DNA of 23,848 nt, from NCBI GenBank assembly GCA_044375105.1, contig JBILNK010000057.1, forward strand, positions 1-23,848, given 5' to 3'. The position numbers and the translations under genes were made by a program. This document shows, in pieces, positions 1 through 6,363 of the stretch; within the stretch, counting starts at the first letter, position 1, and every line of letters begins with the position of its first letter. The stretch comes from JBIKLM01 sp044375105 (GTDB taxonomy: Bacteria; Planctomycetota; UBA1135; GCA-002686595). Below the pieces are notes generated by a model. The model was not told the DNA's origin. It did no database searches and was given only the letters and a program-made list of their open reading frames with translations.

Positions 1-108
1 CGTGCCGTCGATCGCTTGTCGGATTGGCCGCGCGGCGATCGCGCGGCGGACCTGATCCGCGCCGCGGCCGAAGAGCTGCAGTACGGGCGCCCCGCGGAAG
101 TGCGCTGA
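1..108 (+). CDS. C-terminal end of an unidentified protein (5' end outside window)
   Basis: The first 35 codons of frame 1 are open from the window edge and end in TGA at 106-108. The peptide ends ...AAEELQYGRPAEVR and looks like an amphipathic helix (alternating Ala/Leu with Arg/Asp/Glu). Codon third positions are mostly G or C, as in the confirmed genes of the window. A very strong hairpin follows 28 bases after the stop, which supports a real gene end here. The fragment is too short to name a family and I do not recognise it. Confidence 0.55.
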   Translation, partial: RAVDRLSDWPRGDRAADLIRAAAEELQYGRPAEVR

Positions 109-136
109 TCGACCTGCTCCCGCTCTCGGGCGGGCG

Positions 137-178
137 AACAGCCGGGGATCGCCGCGCTGCGGCGATCCCCGGCTGTTT
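137..178 (+). terminator. Strong hairpin terminator, 19-bp perfect stem
   Basis: Bases 137-155 and 159-177 are perfectly complementary (19 bp) around the 3-base loop GCT, and the stem ends in TTT. It lies 28 bases after the stop codon at 108 and before the promoter at 345. The symmetry (AACAGCC...GGCTGTT) means it could work in both directions. It is the longest perfect inverted repeat I found in the window. Confidence 0.85.
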
Positions 179-317
179 GGGGCCTTCGGAAAGGGAGCCG
201 TCGCGCACCGGGCGGGCAGGCCGCTGCGGACGCTTCCGCGGGCCGCTCCCGGCGACGAAACCGCGGGGCACCCAACCGGCGCGACAGGCGGGGCGAGCGC
301 TGGGAAGCGCGTGCCCT

Positions 318-338
318 GCAGCCCGGCGAGCGGGCTGC
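318..338. repeat. 8-bp inverted repeat just upstream of the RNase promoter
   Basis: GCAGCCCG (318-325) and CGGGCTGC (331-338) are perfect inverted copies with a 5-base spacer. The right arm ends 6 bases before the -10 box at 345-350, so the element covers where a -35 hexamer would be. It could be an operator; in DNA this GC-rich a chance repeat of this length cannot be excluded. Confidence 0.35.
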
Positions 339-344
339 GCGGCG

Positions 345-350
345 TAGCAT
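345..350 (+). promoter_or_regulatory. -10 box TAGCAT, leaderless start for the RNase gene
   Basis: TAGCAT fits TAnnnT and is separated from the ATG at 357 by only six bases (GGGCCC), so transcription should start at or next to the A of ATG. No Shine-Dalgarno sequence and no recognisable -35 hexamer is present. The same arrangement recurs before most promoter-proximal genes in the window. Confidence 0.6.
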
Positions 351-356
351 GGGCCC

Positions 357-2141
357 ATGGCCAAGCAACCGAAGCCGGACCCGGAACCGGGCTCCGGTCC
401 GCTCCGCAGCTTCAAGGATCTGGCCCGGCGTTCGGGGCGGGATTTGCCCGAGGAGCCCGCCGCCGGGCGCGGCTGGACCCTCGAAGAGCAGGGCCAGGCG
501 GTCGATTCGCGCGCATTGGAGGACGCCGCGCGCCCCGAACGCACCTCGGAAGACCGCATCGGCAAGCGGCCGCGTGCCTTCGGTCCCATGGCCCACGGCC
601 CGGCCGTGTATCGCGACGACGGCTCGGAGGAGATGCAGCTGCTGGCCTCGTTCCGGGTGCGCACCCTGTTCCCCGAAGACGTCGAGCGCGAGGTCCGGGA
701 TCTGCCGCCCGACCCGCGGCCCGAGGATTACGCCGGGCGCGCCGATCTGCGCGAGCGCACGATCTTCACCATCGACGGCGAGGACGCCAAGGACTTCGAC
801 GACGCGATCGAGATGGTGCGCCTCGAAAACGGACACCTGGAACTCGGCGTGCACATCGCCGACGTGGCCCACTACGTGCGCGCCGGCACGGCCCTCGACG
901 ACGAGGCCCTGGCCCGCGGAACCAGCGTGTACCTGGCCGACCAGGTCGTGCCGATGCTGCCGGAGGCGCTCTCCAACGGGCTGTGCTCCCTGGTGCCCCA
1001 CCGACCGCGGCTGGCCTACTCCGTGTACATGGAGTTCGATCGCTCCGGGCGGCGCGTGGCGGCGCGCGTCCACAAGAGCGTGATCCGCTCGGTTTGGCGC
1101 AACACCTACCGCCTGGTGCAGAAACTGCTCGACGGCGAATCCGACGCCGAGACCGAACCGATCCGCTTCCTCGAGCCCAGCCTGCGCCTGCTCGAGGCCT
1201 GGACGCGCCAGCAGCAGCAGATCCGGGACCAAAAAGGCAGCCTGCGGATCCAGGGCAGCGAGCAGAAGGTGCGCTTCGACGAGCAGCACCAGCCGATCGA
1301 GATCTACGAAGCGCCGCGCTACTTCTCGATGACCCTGATCGAAGAGACGGCCCTGGCGGCCAACCAGGCGGTCGGCGATCTGTTCCGTGGGCGCGGGCTG
1401 CCGACCATCTACCGGGTGCACCCGGAGAAGGACCCGGAGGAGGTCGCGGCGGTCGCCAAGCAGCTCGCCGAATTCGGCTTGCATGTGCCGGAGAAAGAGC
1501 GTCTGACCGGACGCGACATCGGCCGCCTGATCCGGGCGGCGCGCAAGCGCCCCAACGCCGAGGCCCTGATCCAGCGCATCATGGGCCTGGTCGAGCGCGC
1601 CCACTACGCCGTCAAGGACCATCAGGACGTGGCCAAACACTGGGGCCTGGCCCGGGAGGCCTATCTGCACTTCACCTCGCCGATCCGGCGTTATCCGGAC
1701 CTGCTGGTGCACCGCTGGCTGTGGGCGATCGAATCGCGCGGCGCCGAGGCCGAGGCCGAGCTCAAGGCCGAGGCCTTCATCGAGGATCTGAACGCGGTCG
1801 CCGGCCATTGCTCGGCCCAGGCCGACATCGCCGAGATGGCCGAGACCGCCGTGTTCGACCTCAAGGTCTGCCAGCTGATGGAGCCGCACATCGGCGCGCG
1901 CCTGGAGGCCAAGATCCTGCGCGTGTCGCGCGCCGGGCTCGAGATCAGCCTGACCCGCTTCCGGGTGCGCGGCTTCCTGCCGGCCAAGCTGATCGGCGAC
2001 CGCACGGTGCAGGAAGGCCCCACGCTCAAAATCTTCCGCGGCCGCAACGTGCGCTCGTTCAGCGAGGGCTACGCGATCGCGGTGCGGGTCAAGGACGTGG
2101 ATTTCCTGCGCCTGCAGGTCATGCTCGAGCTCGACGCCTGA
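357..2141 (+). CDS. rnr: Exoribonuclease of the RNase R / RNase II family (RNB domain)
   Basis: This 594-aa protein is a 3'-to-5' hydrolytic exoribonuclease that degrades mRNA and structured RNA in the cytoplasm. The RNB domain runs from about residue 129 to 460. Its catalytic motif TIDGEDAKDFDDA keeps the four metal-binding aspartates (D140, D146, D148, D149), and the conserved HFTSPIRRYPDLLVHR block is present. An S1-like RNA-binding domain fills about residues 510-590. The protein is shorter than RNase R (usually 700-800 aa): the roughly 128 residues before RNB are charged and low in complexity and hold at most the tail of a cold-shock domain. The ATG at 357 is chosen because the -10 box at 345-350 would start the transcript there. 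The gene stands alone between hairpins. RNB family membership is certain; RNase R rather than RNase II is a judgement from motif wording. Confidence 0.93.
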   Translation: MAKQPKPDPEPGSGPLRSFKDLARRSGRDLPEEPAAGRGWTLEEQGQAVDSRALEDAARPERTSEDRIGKRPRAFGPMAHGPAVYRDDGSEEMQLLASFRVRTLFPEDVEREVRDLPPDPRPEDYAGRADLRERTIFTIDGEDAKDFDDAIEMVRLENGHLELGVHIADVAHYVRAGTALDDEALARGTSVYLADQVVPMLPEALSNGLCSLVPHRPRLAYSVYMEFDRSGRRVAARVHKSVIRSVWRNTYRLVQKLLDGESDAETEPIRFLEPSLRLLEAWTRQQQQIRDQKGSLRIQGSEQKVRFDEQHQPIEIYEAPRYFSMTLIEETALAANQAVGDLFRGRGLPTIYRVHPEKDPEEVAAVAKQLAEFGLHVPEKERLTGRDIGRLIRAARKRPNAEALIQRIMGLVERAHYAVKDHQDVAKHWGLAREAYLHFTSPIRRYPDLLVHRWLWAIESRGAEAEAELKAEAFIEDLNAVAGHCSAQADIAEMAETAVFDLKVCQLMEPHIGARLEAKILRVSRAGLEISLTRFRVRGFLPAKLIGDRTVQEGPTLKIFRGRNVRSFSEGYAIAVRVKDVDFLRLQVMLELDA

Positions 2142-2159
2142 GCGGCCCCTCGGGGCGCT
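2141..2159 (+). terminator. Short GC hairpin after the RNase gene
   Basis: AGCG-g-CCCC (2141-2149) pairs with GGGGCGCT (2152-2159) across a 2-base loop, with one bulged G. It overlaps the last base of the stop codon. There is no T-tract, so it is only a candidate terminator. Confidence 0.4.
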
Positions 2160-2469
2160 TCGGTCTGGACCTTGTCCGAGGCGGCGCCGATCGATCGGGG
2201 CGGCCCCCGCGCCCGCCCAGCCCGGCGGCGGCGCGGGCCGGCCGCCGAGCGCAGAGCGGCCCCACGGGGACCCTCGGGATGGCCGGCCCGGGGCGCCGAC
2301 CGGCCGGATCGGGGCCGGCGCGGCCGCGGACGAGGCCAGAGCGGCTCGCCGGCCCGCGCCCCCGTCGACGAGCCCGCACCCGCGCCGCTGCGCTCGCCTT
2401 CGGAGCGGCGCGCGGAGGGCGGCCTGAAATCGGCGCAATGGGGCCGCGGCAGCGGCGTAGCATCGGCCC
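2142..2469. other. 328-bp gene-free region between the RNase and YbjQ genes
   Basis: Apart from the hairpin at its left end and the promoter at its right end I see no gene here. The region is almost pure G/C with many short self-complementary runs (for example GCCGCGGC at 2443-2450). Open frames across it are arginine/proline/alanine strings with no family resemblance. Confidence 0.6.
2458..2463 (+). promoter_or_regulatory. -10 box TAGCAT for the YbjQ-family gene
   Basis: TAGCAT is followed by six bases (CGGCCC) and then the ATG at 2470. Bases 2454-2472 match 341-359, before the RNase gene, at 18 of 19 positions. No Shine-Dalgarno sequence fits between the box and the start codon. Confidence 0.6.
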
Positions 2470-2790
2470 ATGCAGATGACCACCACCCCCACCATCGAAG
2501 GCCATCGGATCGTGCGCTATTGCGGCATCGTCGCCGGCGAGGCGATCCTCGGCGCCAATCTGTTCAAGGACCTGTTCGCGGGCTTGCGCGACCTGGTCGG
2601 CGGCCGCTCGGCGACCTACGAGCGCGAGCTGCAGCGGGCCCGCGAGATCGCGCTCGAAGAATTGGCCCAGCGGGCCAGCGAACTGGGCGCCAACGCGGTG
2701 GTCGGCATCGACATCGATTACGAGGTGCTGGGCACCAACAACGGCATGCTGATGGTCTCGGCCAGCGGCACGGCCGTCGCGATCGATTGA
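2470..2790 (+). CDS. ybjQ: YbjQ / DUF74 family protein
   Basis: This 106-aa protein matches the YbjQ (DUF74) family over its full length: a near N-terminal GIVAGEAILGANLF segment, a central helix rich in R/E (YERELQRAREIALEEL), then the diagnostic GANAVVGIDIDYEVLG strand-turn-strand and a final MLMVSASGTAVAI strand. The family forms small oligomeric rings and is sometimes described as heavy-metal binding, but no reaction is established. It has no signal peptide, so it should be cytoplasmic. The ATG at 2470 follows the -10 box by six bases; a second in-frame ATG at 2476 is possible. It is monocistronic and converges with the minus-strand gene that ends at 2842. Confidence 0.9.
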   Translation: MQMTTTPTIEGHRIVRYCGIVAGEAILGANLFKDLFAGLRDLVGGRSATYERELQRAREIALEELAQRASELGANAVVGIDIDYEVLGTNNGMLMVSASGTAVAID

Positions 2791-2827
2791 CCTTCTGGCC
2801 GGCGGTCGTTTTGGGCAGGGCTGGAGC

Positions 2828-2840
2828 GGGCCGATGGCCC
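2828..2840. terminator. Weak 5-bp hairpin between convergent genes
   Basis: GGGCC (2828-2832) and GGCCC (2836-2840) flank the loop GAT in the 51-bp gap between two convergent genes. It is the only self-complementary element in the gap. The stem is short and has no T-tract on either strand. Confidence 0.25.
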
Positions 2841-2841
2841 T

Positions 2842-4149
2842 TCACAGTTCGAGTTCGACGCTGCGCAAGCCTTCGCGCACGGTCAAGCGGGCGCGGGCGT
2901 CGCCCGGCTGGCCGGGACGGCGCAGGCGGTAGCGACCGGGATCGAGGGCCAGCGCCACCCGCCCGCGCTCGTCGGCCTGCAGCAGCAGGGGGCGCTCCCC
3001 TTCGCCCAGCAAGACTTCGATCGCTTGCCCGGGCAACGGCGTTCCGCGGCGATCCGTGACCGTCAACACGAAACGCACGGATCCGGCGGCGGAGCCGAGG
3101 CCTGAGGCGCCCTCGCAGGTGCCGGCGCTGGGCTGAGCCTCCCCGCGCGCCCGCTCGGCCAGGGAGCTGGCGTCGCTGACCTGCACCGCAGCGGGACGGG
3201 TCGCCTCCCTGGCGGACGCCGGGGAGCTTGGCTCGACCGCCGACCGGGCGCTCTCCGCCGGGGCACTGCTCGGGCGGTTCGCCTGGGCCAGGGCCGGATC
3301 CGCAGCCTGAAGCGAGGAGCGTTCCGCGGTTTCGAACGGCGCTGGCCCGGCGCGGAGCGGCATACCCTCGGCGCGGCTCTTTGGGTTCGCCGGCGTCGGC
3401 CCGGGAGTGGGAGCGATCCCAGCCGTTTGCAGAGCAGCCGCAAGCTGCCCCGCTTCAGCCAGAGGAGCGGGCTGTGTCGGCGCCGTAATTCGAGCCGTCG
3501 CCGCGGAAGCGTCGGCCTCGAGCTGGGACCCGGCGGCCAGCTCCGCGGGGATCGGCAGAGCCTCGGGCTCGACCAGCCCGCGCGCAAGGGCAGGCTGGAG
3601 GCGCCGCTCCGGCTCTGCAGCCCTCGCCAGTTCCATGACGGCGACCTGTGCGGTTGCGACTCCCCAGGCAGCCCACTCTGGTCGCGGCCGCGGGCTCGGG
3701 CGCTGTTGGGGCTCCGCCGGTTGCCTGGCCTGCAACCCGCTCGCTTCGGGCAGGGGCCACCCGGGAAGGGACCGAGCGAGCCATTCAGCGGACCGCAGCA
3801 GCACCCGGGACGGAACGCCCGGGTCGGACGCCGGGGCGGGACGCCGGGGGCTCTCTGGCGCCGCGGTGGGCGTCGTCTGCATCGGCTCCGAGGACGCCGT
3901 GCCTCCGGCGGGCTGCTGCGGGGGTGCGCTGGGCAAAGCCCGCTCCTGGACCGCAGGCGAATCGGCCGGCCCCGCAGACCACGGAGCGTGCACGGCGCGA
4001 CCGCGCTGCGCGTCAGCCAGATCTCCGGGCTGGGCGCCCGGTCGGACCATGCCGCCCGCCCCACCCTGGCCGATCCGCAGCAGCCCCCAGAGGGCCAACA
4101 GACCGGCCACGCCGGCCTGGGCCCAGAGCAGCGGGAAGCGGGATCGCAT
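2842..4149 (-). CDS. Membrane-anchored Ala/Pro-rich protein with C-terminal beta-sandwich-like domain; function unknown
   Basis: I do not recognise this 435-aa protein. From the ATG at 4149 it begins MRSR followed by a hydrophobic helix (about residues 5-27), which should anchor it in the inner membrane with the rest outside the cytoplasm. Residues 30 to about 350 are a long Ala/Pro/Ser/Glu-rich, probably disordered linker. About residues 358-435 (starting RFVLTVTDRRGTPLPGQAI) look like a carboxypeptidase-regulatory/transthyretin-like fold: strand, GTPLPG turn, ADERGRVALALDPGRYRL. The frame stays open upstream to a TTG at 4314, with a second candidate ATG at 4278. I prefer 4149 because the membrane helix follows directly and a CAGACT box lies six bases upstream. 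It is divergent from the phosphoesterase gene. A structural envelope role is a guess. Confidence 0.7.
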   Translation of the reverse strand: MRSRFPLLWAQAGVAGLLALWGLLRIGQGGAGGMVRPGAQPGDLADAQRGRAVHAPWSAGPADSPAVQERALPSAPPQQPAGGTASSEPMQTTPTAAPESPRRPAPASDPGVPSRVLLRSAEWLARSLPGWPLPEASGLQARQPAEPQQRPSPRPRPEWAAWGVATAQVAVMELARAAEPERRLQPALARGLVEPEALPIPAELAAGSQLEADASAATARITAPTQPAPLAEAGQLAAALQTAGIAPTPGPTPANPKSRAEGMPLRAGPAPFETAERSSLQAADPALAQANRPSSAPAESARSAVEPSSPASAREATRPAAVQVSDASSLAERARGEAQPSAGTCEGASGLGSAAGSVRFVLTVTDRRGTPLPGQAIEVLLGEGERPLLLQADERGRVALALDPGRYRLRRPGQPGDARARLTVREGLRSVELEL

Positions 4150-4155
4150 GGGGTC

Positions 4156-4161
4156 AGTCTG
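4156..4161 (-). promoter_or_regulatory. Possible -10 box CAGACT for the membrane-anchored protein
   Basis: On the minus strand CAGACT is followed by six bases (GACCCC) and the ATG at 4149. It misses the first T of the TAnnnT pattern seen at other genes but has the same spacing. This is weaker than the other boxes. Confidence 0.3.
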
Positions 4162-4285
4162 CCCGCGGCGCGACCAAAGGAGCTCCACGGGGACGACAGC
4201 CAGCGCCCAAGTCGTGCCGAGCCCGGGACCCGGAGCGGTGCGGCGCTTGCCTTCACGACCGTCAGCTCCGAGGTGCATCACCACA

Positions 4286-4297
4286 ACCCCTAGGGGT
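4286..4297. repeat. 12-bp perfect palindrome in a divergent intergenic region
   Basis: ACCCCTAGGGGT is its own reverse complement. It lies between the divergent genes starting at 4149 (minus) and 4369 (plus), about 70 bases upstream of the latter's start. A half-palindrome CCTC-G-GAGG follows at 4299-4307. Possibly an operator for one or both genes; nothing else supports it. Confidence 0.3.
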
Positions 4298-4356
4298 CCT
4301 CGGAGGTCCGACAACCAGGGGCAGGCCCGCTTCGCGCTCGCTTGATCGCCCGGCCC

Positions 4357-4362
4357 TATGCT
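4357..4362 (+). promoter_or_regulatory. -10 box TATGCT for the phosphoesterase gene
   Basis: TATGCT lies six bases (CGGCGC) before the ATG at 4369. This supports that ATG over the in-frame TTG at 4342. There is no Shine-Dalgarno sequence and no clear -35. Confidence 0.6.
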
Positions 4363-4368
4363 CGGCGC

Positions 4369-6363
4369 ATGTCGATCCGAGCGCTGCTGATCCTCGCCGG
4401 CCTATGCGCCGGCATCCCCTCGACCGACGATCCCGCGGATCCGCGCGGACTCGTCACCAGCCGCCCGAAGCCCCTGCTGCTGCCGCTGCCGGTGGAAGGC
4501 GATGGCTTTCAATTCGCCATCTTCGGCGATCGCACCGGAGGCCCCGCGGAGGGCATCGCGGTGCTGCGCCAGGCCGTGGCCGATGTGAACCTGATCGCCC
4601 CGGACCTGGTGATGACCGTGGGCGATCTGGTCCAGGGCTACAACCAGCGCCCCGAGTGGCTCGAACAGATGCGCGAGTTCAAATCCGCCATGGGCGCCCT
4701 CTCGATGCCCTGGTTCCCCGTGGCGGGCAACCACGACATCTACTGGCGCGGGCCGGACCGGCCCCCGGAGGAGCACGAGGGCGACTACGAAGCCCACTTC
4801 GGCCCCCTGTGGTACGCCTTCGAGCACAAGCGCTGCTGGTTCTTCGCGCTCTACACCGACGAGGCCGATCCGGACACGGGCCTTCGCGATTTCAACCGTC
4901 CGGAGAGCCAGCGCATGAGCCCGGCGCAGTTCGAGTGGCTCGACCGCACGCTCGAGACGGCGCGCTCGGCCCAGCACGTGTTCGTGTTCGTGCACCATCC
5001 GCGCTGGCTCAGCGAGCGCTACGGCGGCGATTGGGAGCGCGTCCATCGGCGCCTCGTGCAGAACGGCAACGTGCGCGCGGTCTTCGGCGGCCACATCCAT
5101 CGCATGCGGTACGACGGAAAGCAGGGCGGCATCGAGTACTTCACCCTGGCGACGGTCGGCGGGCAGCAGGAGGGCTACGCCGACCGGGCGGGCTATCTGC
5201 ACCAATACCATCTGGTCAGCGTGCGGCCGGAGGGCATCCACCTGGCGGCCTACCCGGTGGGCGCGGTGCTCGATCCGCGCGCGGTGACCGGCGCTCTGTC
5301 CGAAGCGGTCGAAACCCTGGCCCGGCTGCCCCCGCCGCGCCTCTCGGCCCTGCCGGCCCCCGGCGCCGATGGCCGCTGGTACGGGGAGACGCGGGCCCGG
5401 ATCCAGAACCCGAGCTCCCTGCCCCTCGAGCTGCGGCTCTCGGTCGACAGCCAGGACCCCGAATGGCTGCTGGCCCCGGGGCATCAGCACGCGCGCCTCG
5501 AGCCCGGCGCCAGCGTGGAGCTGGCGCTGGCCTTCGGCCGCACGCTGCGGCCCGGCGCCGAACTCTTCGATTGGCCCAGCGCGCTGCTCGAGCGCGCCCT
5601 GGTCCACGGCACGAGCACGATCCCTCTGCCGGTGCAGTCCCTGCGCCTGCCGCCGCCGAGCGGGCCGCTCCAGGCCTTCGCGCCGCCCGGCGCACCCGCC
5701 TGCCTGGTGCTCGACGGCCAGGACGACGGCGTGCGCGTGGAAAGCGCCGCCCTAGCGCTGCCGGACGGTCCCTTCACCCTCGAGACCTGGGTCCTCGCCG
5801 AGGAGTTCCGCGAGCGGCAGGGCTTGGTGGCCAAAACCGAGTCCTCGGAATTCGGCCTGTTCGCCAGCGCGGGTCGGCCCAGCTTCAGCGTGCACCTCGA
5901 CGGGCGCTACGCCAGCGTCGAGGCTGCCAGCGCCCTGCCCACCGGCACTTGGATCCACCTGGCGGGCGTGTTCGACGGCGCCGAGCTGCGCTTGTTCGTC
6001 GATGGCCGCCGCGTGGCGCAGCGGGCGGCCGCCGGAAGTCGGACGACGAGCCAGCTGCCGCTGATGATCGGCGGCGACGTGGACGGGCGCGGGGCCCTGG
6101 CTTCGCCCCTCTGGGGCGCGCTCGACGAGGTGCTGCTGTCGCGGGGCGCGCGGTACGCGGGCGACTTCGAGCCGGCGTCGCCCCCGGCGCCCGCCGGCGA
6201 GCTCTTGTGCTCGTTCGGCTTCGACCAGGGGCTGCCCGGCTGGGCCCTCGATCGGAGCGGCCGCGGCTGCCACGGCGAGCTCTTGGGCGGGGCCCGGCCC
6301 GGGGCGGATCCGAGGACCGCGGATCAGAGCAGCAGCTCGCGCGGCCCCGGATCGCCGCGATAA
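4369..6363 (+). CDS. Secreted calcineurin-like metallophosphoesterase with C-terminal LamG domain
   Basis: This 664-aa protein starts with a short hydrophobic signal-like segment (about residues 4-16) and is probably exported. The phosphoesterase domain (about 45-290) shows the metal-binding series in order: FGDRTGG (D54), VGDLVQG (D86), GNHD (120-123), VHHP (H209/H210) and GHIH (241-244). The usual DxH of the first motif is D-R-T. About residues 300-430 form a beta-rich linker. About 440-600 match a concanavalin/LamG fold (LVLDGQDDGV, FTLETWV, GTWIHLAGVFDGAELRLFVDG), suggesting carbohydrate or cell-surface binding. The substrate, whether phosphodiester or phosphomonoester, cannot be told. 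The start follows the -10 box by six bases. Its last 40 bases overlap, antisense, the end of the galactokinase-family gene. Confidence 0.88.
   Translation: MSIRALLILAGLCAGIPSTDDPADPRGLVTSRPKPLLLPLPVEGDGFQFAIFGDRTGGPAEGIAVLRQAVADVNLIAPDLVMTVGDLVQGYNQRPEWLEQMREFKSAMGALSMPWFPVAGNHDIYWRGPDRPPEEHEGDYEAHFGPLWYAFEHKRCWFFALYTDEADPDTGLRDFNRPESQRMSPAQFEWLDRTLETARSAQHVFVFVHHPRWLSERYGGDWERVHRRLVQNGNVRAVFGGHIHRMRYDGKQGGIEYFTLATVGGQQEGYADRAGYLHQYHLVSVRPEGIHLAAYPVGAVLDPRAVTGALSEAVETLARLPPPRLSALPAPGADGRWYGETRARIQNPSSLPLELRLSVDSQDPEWLLAPGHQHARLEPGASVELALAFGRTLRPGAELFDWPSALLERALVHGTSTIPLPVQSLRLPPPSGPLQAFAPPGAPACLVLDGQDDGVRVESAALALPDGPFTLETWVLAEEFRERQGLVAKTESSEFGLFASAGRPSFSVHLDGRYASVEAASALPTGTWIHLAGVFDGAELRLFVDGRRVAQRAAAGSRTTSQLPLMIGGDVDGRGALASPLWGALDEVLLSRGARYAGDFEPASPPAPAGELLCSFGFDQGLPGWALDRSGRGCHGELLGGARPGADPRTADQSSSSRGPGSPR

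Noticed and set aside
311..2479. A 722-codon frame across the RNase gene
   Set aside because: It is another frame of the same strand, gives Arg/Gly/Pro-rich sequence, and has no domain, whereas the frame starting at 357 has complete RNB and S1 motifs.
4150..4314. N-terminal extension of the anchored protein up to the TTG at 4314
   Set aside because: The extension would put 55 residues before a membrane helix that otherwise begins four residues after an ATG. The start at 4149 also has a -10-like box at the usual spacing. It is not fully excluded.
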